A stretch of DNA of 64,000 nt, taken from positions 496,001 through 560,000 of the forward strand of contig NZ_CP114871.1 of NCBI RefSeq assembly GCF_027474405.1. Reading direction: 5' to 3'. The DNA is from Caulobacter sp. NIBR2454 (GTDB lineage Bacteria > Pseudomonadota > Alphaproteobacteria > Caulobacterales > Caulobacteraceae). Below the pieces are notes generated by a model. It ran no database searches, had not been told where the DNA came from, and worked only from the letters and a program-made list of their open reading frames with translations. The position numbers and the translations under genes are program-made. Shown piece by piece: positions 28,513 through 37,428 of this stretch (its first letter is position 1; each line of letters opens with the position of its first letter).

Positions 28513-29060
28513 GCTTTGATCCGAACCTGACGCTTGAAACCGAACGGCTGCTGCTCCGCATCCCGCGCAGCGAGGATTTGGAGTCTTGGGCGGCGATGAT
28601 GGCGGACGAGGAGGTCGCCCGCTTCATCGGCGGCGCCATGGGCCGCGAGCAGACCTGGCGGGTGATGGCGGCGGTGACCGGCTCATGGGTCCTGCAAGGG
28701 TTTTCCATGTTCTCGGTAGTCGAGAAAGAAACCGGTCGCTGGATCGGTCGCATCGGGCCGTGGCGGCCCGAAGGTTGGCCGGGGACCGAGATCGGTTGGG
28801 GGCTTTCGCGGGAGTCTTGGGGCAAGGGATACGCGGTCGAAGCCGCCGTCGCCTGCATGGACTTCGCCGTGGATGTGCTCGGCTGGACCGACATCATCCA
28901 CACGATCGATCCGGAGAATGTCGGCTCGCAAAAGGTGGCCCAGCGCCTGGGCTCCGCCAATCGCGGAGCCTCGCGTCTGCCGCCGCCTCTGGACGGGTAC
29001 AAGGTCGACGGCTGGGGCCAGACGGCGGAGCAGTGGCGCGCCCGGCGGGCTGGCCGCTAG
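28509..29060 (+). CDS. GNAT acetyltransferase, RimJ/RimL-like
   Basis: A 183 aa GNAT acetyltransferase (Acetyltransf_3 type), beginning with the usual LETERLLLRIPRSEDLESW. The acetyl-CoA region is WGLSRESWGKGYAVEA, followed by IDPENVGSQKVAQRLG. It is distinct from the GNAT gene upstream of pdeA. The start overlaps the stop of the flavoprotein gene (ATGA). The end overlaps the convergent LytTR gene by 4 bases. Confidence 0.9.
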   Translation: MSFDPNLTLETERLLLRIPRSEDLESWAAMMADEEVARFIGGAMGREQTWRVMAAVTGSWVLQGFSMFSVVEKETGRWIGRIGPWRPEGWPGTEIGWGLSRESWGKGYAVEAAVACMDFAVDVLGWTDIIHTIDPENVGSQKVAQRLGSANRGASRLPPPLDGYKVDGWGQTAEQWRARRAGR

Positions 29061-29833
29061 AACCACCCAGCCTCGCGCAGGGCCTTGGCGTAGGCCCGGC
29101 TGACGGGGACCCGCACGCCGCTCTTCAGTGTCAGGATCGCGCGGCCGTCGCCCCGCTTGGCGTCCGTGAGGGCGTCACGCGCCACCCACCAGGACCGATG
29201 GGTGCGGGCCCCTTCGATGCCGGCCAGTTCCTCCACCGCATCCGACAGGCGCATCAGGATCAGGTCCTGGCCACGGTCGGTGTGCAGGCGCAGGTAATGA
29301 TCTTCGGCCTCGACAGCATACAGCGCCGCGCCGCGCAGTTTGAGCGGCAGGCGGTCGAGGAAGCGTGGCGGAGCGGTGTCGGATGGCGAGGCCGAGGTCA
29401 ACTGATCGTGCGGACGGGTGATGAAATAGCTCAGCAAGGTCATGGCCACCGTCACCACGAGGACGGCGATGAGGAAGCCGGGCAGGTCCTGCACGCGGAT
29501 AGGGTGATTGAAGGCGAGGGCTGATCCTAGCCAGACGACCAGCGTGCCGGGCGGTGTCAGGATTGCGACGATCAAGGCCCCGCCAAGCCAGGGCCGCTCA
29601 TCGAACAGGCCGCGCACAGCCGCGTGTCGTGCGGTCATGTTGCCCGCCAACCCGCCCAGAACAGACGTGCCGACCCAGAAGGCCAGTCGCTGCGGGAAGG
29701 GTGCGTCGTCCGTGCCGAACGCGCCGACGAAGGCGAGGAACACGCCGGCTATGGCGGCGAAGGCGAGGCCCCGCCGGAAGCGCGGCGCGGGCGTTCGCGC
29801 TTCGTGAACGGCGTCCGCCGCCCGCTCACGCAT
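29057..29833 (-). CDS. Membrane-anchored LytTR transcriptional regulator
   Basis: A 258 aa protein with an N-terminal region of about four hydrophobic helices (roughly residues 18-140) and a C-terminal LytTR DNA-binding domain (about 160-258) containing AVEAEDHYLRLHT and THRSWWVARDAL. It lacks a receiver domain, so it is not a classical response regulator. Membrane LytTR proteins are often inhibited by a neighbouring membrane partner; the divergent DUF2306 gene is a candidate. The ATG at 29833 has GAAGGAG upstream; a longer frame to 30073 is not supported. Confidence 0.88.
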   Translation of the reverse strand: MRERAADAVHEARTPAPRFRRGLAFAAIAGVFLAFVGAFGTDDAPFPQRLAFWVGTSVLGGLAGNMTARHAAVRGLFDERPWLGGALIVAILTPPGTLVVWLGSALAFNHPIRVQDLPGFLIAVLVVTVAMTLLSYFITRPHDQLTSASPSDTAPPRFLDRLPLKLRGAALYAVEAEDHYLRLHTDRGQDLILMRLSDAVEELAGIEGARTHRSWWVARDALTDAKRGDGRAILTLKSGVRVPVSRAYAKALREAGWF

Positions 29834-29930
29834 TTCGGATGCTCCTTCACGCACCTTGTAATGAACCTCGTCCGCGTCCCGTCTAGTCCCTCTCCCACGA
29901 GCGGCCAGCGCCGCCGAACGGAGATCGAAG

Positions 29931-30479
29931 ATGTCGCAGCATTCGCCCCTGACCGGAACCCGCAACCTGATCCGCACGATCGCCATCAGCGTGGCGGCCA
30001 CCGGTCTGCTGACATGGCTGGCCTTGGGCGGACGGACAGACGGCTTTCTAAGATTCTTGAGCGGGCTGGACATGCGACTGCATTGGCCAGACTTCGGTCT
30101 GATCGCGCGGGCGCCGCTGCAAATCCAGATTCACGTGGCGTCGGTCGCGGTCGCCCTGATCATTGGCGGCGCGCTGCTGACCGGTGTGAAGGGAAACACA
30201 CAGCATCGCGTGCTTGGCTGGACCTGGTCGGTAGCCATGGCCTCCGCGGCGATCTCGTCCCTGTTCATCCAGACCATCCGGCCGGGTCATTTCAGCTTCC
30301 TGCACCTGTTCGCCGGCTGGACCCTGATCGCCCTGCCGTTCGCCATCGCCCAGGCGCGTCGCCACAATGTCCGGGTTCACGGCCGGATGATGACCGGCCT
30401 GTTCGTGGGCGGTCTGGTGATCGCCGGGATCACCGCCTTTGTGCCCGGCCGGATGATGTGGGAGATGATGTTCGGCTAG
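29931..30479 (+). CDS. DUF2306 membrane protein
   Basis: A 182 aa membrane protein with about five helices. The pattern of HVASVAVALIIGGALLTGVKG, then HRVLGWTW, and HGRMMTGLFVGGL near the end, fits DUF2306. His residues in several helices are conserved in this family and could bind haem or metal, but function is unknown. It is divergent from the LytTR gene across 97 nt, suggesting shared regulation. Confidence 0.82.
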   Translation: MSQHSPLTGTRNLIRTIAISVAATGLLTWLALGGRTDGFLRFLSGLDMRLHWPDFGLIARAPLQIQIHVASVAVALIIGGALLTGVKGNTQHRVLGWTWSVAMASAAISSLFIQTIRPGHFSFLHLFAGWTLIALPFAIAQARRHNVRVHGRMMTGLFVGGLVIAGITAFVPGRMMWEMMFG

Positions 30480-30524
30480 TCCCGCCATTGCCAAGCCCGC
30501 CGTGGCGGGCCTACGAACGGGACC

Positions 30525-31223
30525 ATGAACGCTGCTACGCCGAAAAAGCCCCGGGCCAGCGGACGGGGGCGTCCGTCCAAACACGCGGGGCTGGATCTCA
30601 AGGAGACGATCCTCGATTCGGCCGAGCAGCTGTTCGCCCGTCACGGCTTCTATGGCGTCACCACCCGCCAGGTGGCGGCCGAGGCCGGCGTCGATACCGC
30701 CCTGATCCACTACTACTTCGGCGCCAAGCGCGAGCTGTTCGATGCGGTATTCCTGCGCCGGGCCGAGATTCTGAACCGCGAACGGGTGGCGTCCATGGAC
30801 GCCTATGAGAAAGCCTCCGGCGGCGTTCTGACCAGCGAGGGCGTGATCGAAGCGTTCATCGATCCCCTGCTGCGCATCTCCGAAAACGGCGGGCCGGGCT
30901 GGAAGAGCTATTTCGCCTTGGTGGCCCAGGTGAACAACACGCCGGGCTGGGGCGGGGACACCATGCACCGCTTCTTCGATCCGGTGGTGCGCCGGCTGGT
31001 GGACGCGCTCAGCCGCGCTCTGCCAAAGGCCAGCCAGGCTGACCTGTTCTGGTGCTACGAGTTTCTGACCGGCTCGATGATGCTAGCCCTGTCGGAGACT
31101 GGCCGTATCGACGCCCTGTCCGACGGCCTGTGCCGGTCCAGCGACCTGGCGGCCATCCGCGCCCGTCTGTTCGCCTATTGCGCGGCCGGTTTCGAGGCCG
31201 TGGCGGCGCGCGGCAAGGGCTAA
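30525..31223 (+). CDS. TetR family transcriptional regulator
   Basis: A 232 aa TetR/AcrR-type repressor. The N-terminal helix-turn-helix is at about residues 28-72 (FARHGFYGVTTRQVAAEAG, then IHYYFGAKRELF). The C-terminal ligand domain has the TetR_C pattern seen in fatty-acid or small-molecule responsive members. A 16-bp palindrome just downstream (31263-31278), before the TonB receptor gene, is a candidate operator, so the receptor may be its target. Confidence 0.92.
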   Translation: MNAATPKKPRASGRGRPSKHAGLDLKETILDSAEQLFARHGFYGVTTRQVAAEAGVDTALIHYYFGAKRELFDAVFLRRAEILNRERVASMDAYEKASGGVLTSEGVIEAFIDPLLRISENGGPGWKSYFALVAQVNNTPGWGGDTMHRFFDPVVRRLVDALSRALPKASQADLFWCYEFLTGSMMLALSETGRIDALSDGLCRSSDLAAIRARLFAYCAAGFEAVAARGKG

Positions 31224-31262
31224 GCTCGCCAAGCGTCGGCGATGGCTTCACTGTGGCGCCAA

Positions 31263-31278
31263 TTCATCATCTGATGAA
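31263..31278. promoter_or_regulatory. Palindrome TTCATCA-TC-TGATGAA, candidate TetR operator
   Basis: A perfect 7-bp inverted repeat with a 2-nt centre. It lies 39 nt after the TetR stop and 134 nt before the TonB receptor start. Size and symmetry suit a TetR dimer. Binding is inference only. Confidence 0.5.
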
Positions 31279-31292
31279 AAATAATCGTGCTG

Positions 31293-31386
31293 CGTTCGGT
31301 CGCACTTTCGCGATGCATGAACTTCCGCAAAAACTGCGCCTAATTCGCACTTCGATGAATTTGCGAATCAACAAGGCGACCGAACG
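31293..31386. promoter_or_regulatory. Nested inverted repeats upstream of the TonB receptor gene
   Basis: An 11-bp perfect inverted repeat (31293-31303 with 31376-31386) encloses a smaller 7-bp inverted repeat (31343-31349 with 31362-31368). Together they could form a leader-RNA structure or a pair of operator half-sites directly before the ribosome-binding site (GGGAGGACGAGG) at about 31398-31409. Confidence 0.5.
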
Positions 31387-31412
31387 AACGGGCGCTAGGG
31401 AGGACGAGGATT

Positions 31413-33626
31413 ATGAAATCCATTCTTAAAGTCGCGCTGCTCGCCAGCGCGGCGCAAGTCGCGTTCGTCTCGGGAGCTTTCGCCCAGGACGCCGCCCCCG
31501 CCACGCAACCCGGATTCAACATCGAGGAAGTGGTCGTCACGGCCCGCCGCCGTGAAGAGTCGCTCAAGGACGTCCCGGTCTCGGTCTCGGCTCTGGGAGC
31601 CGAGCGCCTGGAGGCCATGGGCGCCAGCGACATCACCACCCTGCAACAGCAGACCCCCAACGCCACGGTCCAGATCGCCCGCGGCTCGAACTCGACCCTG
31701 ATCTCCTTCATCCGCGGCGTCGGCCAGCAGGACCCGCTTTGGGGCTTCGAGCCAGGCGTCGGCCTCTATGTGGACGACGTCTACGTGGCCCGTCCGCAGG
31801 GCGCGGTGCTGGATATCTTCGATATCGAGCGCATCGAAGTGCTGCGCGGCCCGCAAGGCACGCTGTACGGCCGCAACACCATCGGCGGCGCGATCAAGTA
31901 CGTCACCAAGAAGCTCGACCTGACCCGCCCTCAGTTCACCGCCCGCGGCTCGCTGGGCTCCTACGACCAGCGCGACGTCGTGGTCACCGGCTCGGTGCCG
32001 CTGACTGACCAACTGGCCATCGGTGGCTCGGTCGCGTCCTATGACCGTGACGGTTTCGGCAAGAACCTGAACACCGGCGACGAGCACTACGACAAGGATG
32101 TCTTCGCCTACCGCGCCAGCGCTGAATACGCGCCGAACGACGACCTGTTCTTCCGGGTCGCCTATGACCGTGTGAAGGACGACTCCAACCCGCGTCACGG
32201 TCACCGGGAACTGCCGGGCACGGGGGCTGACGCCGCCGTCCTGGACGACGTCTATGACACCCGCGCCGGCATCGCCGGCAAGAACTCGGTCGAGACCGAG
32301 GGGTGGTCGGTCACCGGTCAGTGGAACGTCAACGACATCATCACCCTGAAGTCGATCAGCGCCGGCCGCGAAAGCTACACCGACACCATCATCGACTTTG
32401 ACGGCACCCCGGCCCCGACGCTCGACATTCCGGCCTTCTACGCCGACGAGCAGTTCAGCCAGGAGTTCCAGGTCCAGTTCAACACCGACCGCGTCCAAGG
32501 CGTGGCCGGCGTCTACTACATGAACGGTTTCGCCAAGGGCGCCTTCGATACCGTCGCCGGCAACCTGGGCCTCGCCATCAATTCGTCGGGCAAGGTCTCC
32601 ACCACCTCGCTGGCCGCCTTCGCCGACGTCAGCTTCGACATCACCGACCGCCTGAAGGCGTCGGTGGGCGGTCGCTGGACCCAGGACAGCAAGAACGCCA
32701 ACGTGTTCCGCGCCTTCTATCTGGGCGCCACGCGCACCCCGATCCTGGGGGGCACGCCGCGCGCAATCTTGCAGACCCGCACCAACTATGTGGCGGACAA
32801 GGACTTCGAGGAGTTCACCCCGCGCTTCAGCGTCTCCTACGAGCTGAGCGACGATCTGACGGCTTACGCCTCCTACAGCGATGGCTTCAAGTCGGGCGGT
32901 TGGGACATGCGCGGCGACGCCTTCCTGACGCCGCAGACGGTCAACGGCTACGAGCCGGAGACAGTGAAGGCCTATGAAATCGGACTGAAAGGCTCGCTCT
33001 TCGAGCGCCGCCTGCAGTTCAGCTCCGCCTGGTTCTATTCAGACTACAAGGACCAGCAGATCACGACCCAGCAGGTGGCCACGCCGCCGCAGGTCGGCAT
33101 CGCCTCCATCGTCGACAACGCCGGCGCCTCGACCATCTGGGGTGCGGAGTTCGAAGGTTCGGCCTATCTGACCCAAAGCCTGACGGCGAACTTCGCGGTC
33201 GGCTATCTGAACGCCGAATTCGACGAGTTCATCACCAACATCACTGGCACGCCGGTGGATATTTCCGACACCCGCGAGTTCCAGAACTCGCCGGAATGGT
33301 CGGGCTATCTGGGCGTCACCTACAAGACGGCCTTGGCCGGCGGCACGCTGCGCGTAACTCCGTCGCTGTCCTATCGCGACGACTATCACCTGTTCGACGT
33401 GGCTGATCCGGTCCTTGATCAGAAGGGCTACACCCTCGTTGACCTGGGCATCGTCTGGGATGCGCCGGGCGACCAGTGGCAGGTGGCCCTGTACGGCAAG
33501 AACCTGACCGACGAGGAATATCGCGTCGGCGGCTACAGCTTCCCGGGCGCGACCTACAACAACTCGATCATCGGCTTCTACGGCCCGCCGCGGACCTGGA
33601 CCGCGACGATCCAGTACAAGTTCTAA
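31413..33626 (+). CDS. TonB-dependent receptor
   Basis: Outer-membrane receptor of 737 aa with a signal peptide (residues 1-25, cut after AFA), a TonB-box-like EEVVVTARRREE (about 36-47), a plug domain (LRGPQGTLYGRNTIGGAI) and a 22-strand barrel ending in aromatic IQYKF. It belongs to the broad Caulobacterales/Sphingomonad receptor group whose substrates include oligosaccharides, siderophores and aromatics. No ligand can be assigned. The MFS gene that follows may take the substrate across the inner membrane. Confidence 0.95.
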   Translation: MKSILKVALLASAAQVAFVSGAFAQDAAPATQPGFNIEEVVVTARRREESLKDVPVSVSALGAERLEAMGASDITTLQQQTPNATVQIARGSNSTLISFIRGVGQQDPLWGFEPGVGLYVDDVYVARPQGAVLDIFDIERIEVLRGPQGTLYGRNTIGGAIKYVTKKLDLTRPQFTARGSLGSYDQRDVVVTGSVPLTDQLAIGGSVASYDRDGFGKNLNTGDEHYDKDVFAYRASAEYAPNDDLFFRVAYDRVKDDSNPRHGHRELPGTGADAAVLDDVYDTRAGIAGKNSVETEGWSVTGQWNVNDIITLKSISAGRESYTDTIIDFDGTPAPTLDIPAFYADEQFSQEFQVQFNTDRVQGVAGVYYMNGFAKGAFDTVAGNLGLAINSSGKVSTTSLAAFADVSFDITDRLKASVGGRWTQDSKNANVFRAFYLGATRTPILGGTPRAILQTRTNYVADKDFEEFTPRFSVSYELSDDLTAYASYSDGFKSGGWDMRGDAFLTPQTVNGYEPETVKAYEIGLKGSLFERRLQFSSAWFYSDYKDQQITTQQVATPPQVGIASIVDNAGASTIWGAEFEGSAYLTQSLTANFAVGYLNAEFDEFITNITGTPVDISDTREFQNSPEWSGYLGVTYKTALAGGTLRVTPSLSYRDDYHLFDVADPVLDQKGYTLVDLGIVWDAPGDQWQVALYGKNLTDEEYRVGGYSFPGATYNNSIIGFYGPPRTWTATIQYKF

Positions 33627-33639
33627 GCACGACTTGAGG

Positions 33640-33676
33640 GGGCGGCGGTTTCGAAAGGAGCCGCCGCCCTTTCCTT
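33640..33676 (+). terminator. Terminator after the TonB receptor gene
   Basis: A perfect 9-bp GC stem (33640-33648 with 33661-33669), 12-nt loop, followed by TTTCCTTG. It lies 13 nt after the stop. Confidence 0.8.
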
Positions 33677-33730
33677 GTCCGCCTTCCGTCTGCAAGAGTG
33701 CAGGCCAAGCTTCATGATCATGGATCGCTG

Positions 33731-35017
33731 ATGACCACCCCGACGACGACCCCGGCGCCGAGCCCGCGCTATCGCGCCTATGTCCTGTTCATTCTGGTGG
33801 TGGTCTACACCTTCAATTTTCTGGATCGGCAGATCCTCGGCATCCTCAAGGAGCCGATCAAGGCTGATCTTGGCCTGACCGACACCCAACTGGGCCTGAT
33901 GGGCGGCGTAGCCTTCGCCGCGCTCTACACGACCCTGGCCGTGCCGATCGCCTGGATGGCCGATCGGTTCAGCCGCACTTGGATCATGACGGGCGCCTTG
34001 ACGGTCTGGAGCGGCTTCACCGCCGTCTGCGGCCTGGCGGGCGGCTTCTGGTCGCTGTTTTTCGCCCGCATGGGCGTCGGCGTGGGCGAGGCGGGCGGCG
34101 TGGCCCCGGCCTATTCGATGATCGCCGACTATTTCCCCAAGGCGCAGCGCGCCCGCGCTCTGGCTGTCTATTCCTTCGGCATTCCCGTGGGCACCGCCAT
34201 GGGCGTGCTGTTCGGCGGGCTGATCGCGGCGGCGGTGGACTGGCGCGCGGCCTTTATCGTCGTGGGTCTGGCCGGGGTGCTGATCGCGCCAATCTTCCGC
34301 CTGACCGTCAAGGATCCGCGCCGCGGCGGCTATGAGAACCTGCCTGCGGTCGAGGCGACGCCCGAAAAAGCGCCTAGCCTGATGCAGGTGGTGCGCACCG
34401 TGGCACCCAAGCCCAGCTTCTGGTTGCTGTCGTTCGGCGCGGCCTGTTCGTCGGTCTGCGGCTACGGCGTGGCCTTCTGGCTGCCGTCCTTCTTCATGCG
34501 CAGCCTGGGCCTGACCCTGGTGGAGACCTCCTGGTTCTACAGCGGCGTCGCCCTGTTCGGCGGTGTGGCGGGTATTTGGCTCGGCGGCTGGCTGGGCGAC
34601 CGCTTCGGCGGCAAGACCAAGGGCGCCTACGCTTTTGTGCCGGCGATCTGCTTCCTGGTGGCCCTGCCATGCTTCCTTCTGGCCATGAACACCAAGTCCC
34701 TGGTGCTGTCGTTCCTGATCTTCCTGATTCCCACCGGACTGAACCTGGCTTGGGCGGGACCGGTGATCACCGCCGCCCAACACATGGCCCCCGCGACCAT
34801 GCGTTCGACGGCCTCGGCGCTGTTCCTGCTGATCAACAATCTGTTCGGCATCGCCGTCGGTCTTTGGTTCTTCGGATTCGCCTCTGACCTGCTGGCGCCG
34901 CGCTTTGGAGCCGAATCCATGCGCTACGCCATCTATTTCGGGCTCGGATTCTACCTGCTCAGCGCAACGCTTCTGCTGCTGGCGTCGCGTCGTCTGGCGA
35001 AAGATTGGGTGGATTAG
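33731..35017 (+). CDS. MFS transporter, spinster/hexuronate-type
   Basis: A 428 aa major facilitator with 12 predicted helices. The N-terminus NFLDRQILGILKEPIKADLGL is typical of MFS proteins found beside TonB receptors in Caulobacterales and Sphingomonadales. The MFS loop 2-3 motif reads AWMADRFSRTW, and GGWLGDRFGG is the second-half copy. The substrate is unknown, but co-location suggests it acts after the receptor. The start at 33731 gives the expected Pro/Thr-rich tail; a GTG at 33698 is a weaker choice. Confidence 0.92.
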   Translation: MTTPTTTPAPSPRYRAYVLFILVVVYTFNFLDRQILGILKEPIKADLGLTDTQLGLMGGVAFAALYTTLAVPIAWMADRFSRTWIMTGALTVWSGFTAVCGLAGGFWSLFFARMGVGVGEAGGVAPAYSMIADYFPKAQRARALAVYSFGIPVGTAMGVLFGGLIAAAVDWRAAFIVVGLAGVLIAPIFRLTVKDPRRGGYENLPAVEATPEKAPSLMQVVRTVAPKPSFWLLSFGAACSSVCGYGVAFWLPSFFMRSLGLTLVETSWFYSGVALFGGVAGIWLGGWLGDRFGGKTKGAYAFVPAICFLVALPCFLLAMNTKSLVLSFLIFLIPTGLNLAWAGPVITAAQHMAPATMRSTASALFLLINNLFGIAVGLWFFGFASDLLAPRFGAESMRYAIYFGLGFYLLSATLLLLASRRLAKDWVD

Positions 35018-35023
35018 GGGCGG

Positions 35024-35060
35024 GTTGGGGTTGATCGGCCCCAACAAGCGCGGCTTTTTG
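35024..35060 (+). terminator. Probable terminator between the MFS gene and sucC
   Basis: A 7-bp stem (35024-35030 with 35039-35045) and 8-nt loop are followed after 9 nt by TTTTT. The T-run is not immediate, so efficiency is uncertain. Confidence 0.5.
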
Positions 35061-35158
35061 GTTCGAACGGCGCTATTCGACCGAGCCCGGTTGCGCCTGC
35101 GAAATGCCGCTCCTATAACGCCGCGACTTCCCGAAAGCGCATCGGCGACCGGAACCTC

Positions 35159-36358
35159 ATGAACATCCACGAACATCAAGCCAAAGCCGTTCTCGCAGAG
35201 TTCGGCGTTCCCGTTCCGCGCGGCTTCGCCGCCTTCACCCCCGCGGAGGCCGAAGAGGCCGCCAAGAAGCTGGGTGGTCCGGTCTTCGTCGTGAAGAGCC
35301 AGATCCACGCCGGCGGCCGCGGCAAGGGCAAGTTCGAGGGCCTCGCCCCCGACGCCAAAGGCGGCGTCCGCGTCGTCAAGTCGGTGGAAGAGGTCAAGTC
35401 CAACGCCGCCGAAATGCTCGGCCGCGTGCTGGTGACCCACCAGACAGGCCCCAAGGGCAAGCAGGTCAACCGCCTCTACATCGAAGAAGGCGCGGCGATC
35501 GCGAAAGAATTCTACCTGTCGCTGCTGGTCGACCGTGAGACCAGCCACGTTTCGGTGGTCTGCTCCACCGAAGGCGGCATGGACATCGAGGACGTGGCGC
35601 ACGCCACCCCTGAAAAAATCCACACCTTCTCGATCGACCCCGCCACCGGCGTGTGGCCGACCCACCAGCGCGCGCTCGCCAAGAGCCTGGGCCTGACCGG
35701 CGGTCTGGCCAAGGAAGCGGCCTCGCTGCTGACCCAGCTCTATACGGCGTTCCTGGCCAAGGACATGGCCATGCTGGAGATCAACCCGCTGATCGTCACC
35801 GCTGACGACCACCTGCGAGTTCTGGACGCCAAGGTGTCCTTCGACGGCAACGCCCTGTTCCGTCACCCCGACATCCGCGAGCTGCGCGACACCTCGGAAG
35901 AAGACCCGAAGGAAATCGAAGCTTCGAAGTTCGACCTGGCCTACATCGCCCTCGATGGTGAAATCGGCTGCATGGTCAACGGCGCCGGTCTGGCCATGGC
36001 CACCATGGACATCATCAAGCTGTACGGCGCCGAGCCGGCCAACTTCCTCGATGTCGGCGGCGGCGCCAGCAAGGAGAAGGTCACCGCGGCCTTCAAGATC
36101 ATCACCGCTGACCCGGCCGTCAAAGGCATCCTGGTCAACATCTTCGGCGGCATCATGCGCTGCGACATCATCGCCGAGGGCGTCATCGCCGCAGTGAAGG
36201 AAGTCGGCCTGACGGTTCCGCTGGTCGTCCGTCTCGAAGGCACCAATGTCGAGCTGGGCAAGAAAATCATCTCGGAAAGCGGCCTGAACGTCATCGCCGC
36301 CAACGATCTGTCCGACGGCGCCGAGAAGATCGTCGCCGCCGTGAAGGGCGCGAAATAA
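35159..36358 (+). CDS. sucC: Succinyl-CoA synthetase beta subunit
   Basis: Nucleotide- and succinate-binding subunit of succinyl-CoA synthetase in the TCA cycle, an ATP-grasp protein of 399 aa. It begins [36 protein letters not shown] is the ATP-grasp signature, and [13 protein letters not shown] and [10 protein letters not shown] are the C-terminal CoA-ligase motifs. Its TAA shares one base with the sucD ATG. It is the first gene of the block sucC-sucD-sucA-sucB-lpd. Confidence 0.98.
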   Translation: MNIHEHQAKAVLAEFGVPVPRGFAAFTPAEAEEAAKKLGGPVFVVKSQIHAGGRGKGKFEGLAPDAKGGVRVVKSVEEVKSNAAEMLGRVLVTHQTGPKGKQVNRLYIEEGAAIAKEFYLSLLVDRETSHVSVVCSTEGGMDIEDVAHATPEKIHTFSIDPATGVWPTHQRALAKSLGLTGGLAKEAASLLTQLYTAFLAKDMAMLEINPLIVTADDHLRVLDAKVSFDGNALFRHPDIRELRDTSEEDPKEIEASKFDLAYIALDGEIGCMVNGAGLAMATMDIIKLYGAEPANFLDVGGGASKEKVTAAFKIITADPAVKGILVNIFGGIMRCDIIAEGVIAAVKEVGLTVPLVVRLEGTNVELGKKIISESGLNVIAANDLSDGAEKIVAAVKGAK

Positions 36359-37242
36359 TGTCGGTTCTCGTCACCTCCAACACCAAGGTCATCTGCCAGG
36401 GCGTCACGGGCGCTCAAGGCACTTTCCACACCGAGCAGGCCATCGCCTATGGCACCAAGATGGTCGGCGGCGTCACCCCGGGCAAAGGCGGCCAGACGCA
36501 CGTCGGCCTGCCGGTGTTCGACACCGTCGCCGAAGCCAAGGAAGCCACCGGCGCCGACGCCTCGGTGATCTATGTTCCGCCGCCCTTCGCGGCCGACTCG
36601 ATCCTGGAAGCCATCGACGCCCAGATCCCCCTGATCGTCTGCATCACCGAAGGCATCCCGGTGCTGGATATGGTGCGCGTGAAGAAGGCCCTGGCCGGCT
36701 CCAAGTCGCGCCTGCTGGGCCCGAACTGCCCGGGCGTCCTGACGCCGGGCGAGTGCAAGATCGGCATCATGCCCGGTTCGATCTTCTCCAAGGGTTCGGT
36801 GGGCGTCGTGTCCCGCTCCGGCACCCTGACCTACGAAGCGGTCTTCCAGACCACGAACGCGGGCCTGGGACAGACCACGGCCGTCGGCATCGGCGGCGAC
36901 CCGGTCAAGGGCACTGAGTTCATCGACGTGCTGGAGATGTTCCTGGCTGACGATGCGACCCAGTCGATCGTCATGATCGGTGAAATCGGCGGCAGCGCCG
37001 AGGAAGAAGCCGCTCAGTTCCTGCGCGACGAAGCCAAGCGCGGCCGCAAGAAGCCCATGGTTGGCTTCATCGCCGGCCGCACAGCGCCTCCCGGGCGTCA
37101 CATGGGCCACGCCGGTGCGATCATCTCGGGCGGCAAGGGCGGCGCCGAGGACAAGATCTCTGCGATGGAGGCTGCGGGCATCCGCGTGTCGCCGTCGCCG
37201 GCCAAGCTGGGCGAGACCCTTCTGGAAGTCCTGAAGGGCTAG
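36358..37242 (+). CDS. sucD: Succinyl-CoA synthetase alpha subunit
   Basis: CoA-binding subunit (294 aa) that carries the phosphohistidine, located in [11 protein letters not shown]. It also shows the CoA Rossmann start ([20 protein letters not shown]) and [20 protein letters not shown]. It is coupled to sucC by a one-base overlap (TAATG). Two hairpin elements separate it from sucA. Confidence 0.98.
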   Translation: MSVLVTSNTKVICQGVTGAQGTFHTEQAIAYGTKMVGGVTPGKGGQTHVGLPVFDTVAEAKEATGADASVIYVPPPFAADSILEAIDAQIPLIVCITEGIPVLDMVRVKKALAGSKSRLLGPNCPGVLTPGECKIGIMPGSIFSKGSVGVVSRSGTLTYEAVFQTTNAGLGQTTAVGIGGDPVKGTEFIDVLEMFLADDATQSIVMIGEIGGSAEEEAAQFLRDEAKRGRKKPMVGFIAGRTAPPGRHMGHAGAIISGGKGGAEDKISAMEAAGIRVSPSPAKLGETLLEVLKG

Positions 37243-37261
37243 ACCTATCTAAGTACACCTA

Positions 37262-37330
37262 TCCCCGCTTTCGCGGGGACCCAGGCTTTTTGCGACCGCC
37301 GGTCCGACGATCCGAAAAAATCTCCTGGGT
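37262..37330. repeat. REP-like palindromic element between sucD and sucA
   Basis: A 7-bp stem (TCCCCGC 37262-37268 with GCGGGGA 37273-37279, 4-nt loop) is followed by ACCCAGG (37279-37285) that pairs with CCTGGGT at 37324-37330. A CCCCGC-loop-GCGGGG-ACCCAGG string is, from memory, a common dispersed palindrome in Caulobacter and other GC-rich alphaproteobacterial genomes. It may act as an mRNA end or stabiliser. Confidence 0.6.
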
Positions 37331-37377
37331 TCCTTGCGAAATGCGGGAATGGGCGGGTGATTTGAGAGACTATCTTT

Positions 37378-37406
37378 ACGGGGACGGGGTTAAGCCCTGT
37401 CCCCGT
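37378..37406 (+). repeat. Hairpin in the leader just upstream of sucA
   Basis: A 12-bp stem (37378-37389 with 37395-37406, one G-U pair) with a 5-nt loop TTAAG lies 22 nt before the sucA ATG. There is no T-tract after it. It could be an attenuator, an RNase barrier or a 5' end protector for the sucAB-lpd mRNA. Confidence 0.65.
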
Positions 37407-37428
37407 TAGCGGATCGAAGGCGAGCCAG

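Noticed and set aside
33623-35866. Long minus-strand open frame (747 codons) opposite the MFS and sucC genes
   Set aside because: The product is rich in His, Gln, Arg, Asp and Gly without domain motifs, typical of the antisense frame of GC-rich genes. The plus strand carries clear MFS and sucC genes.
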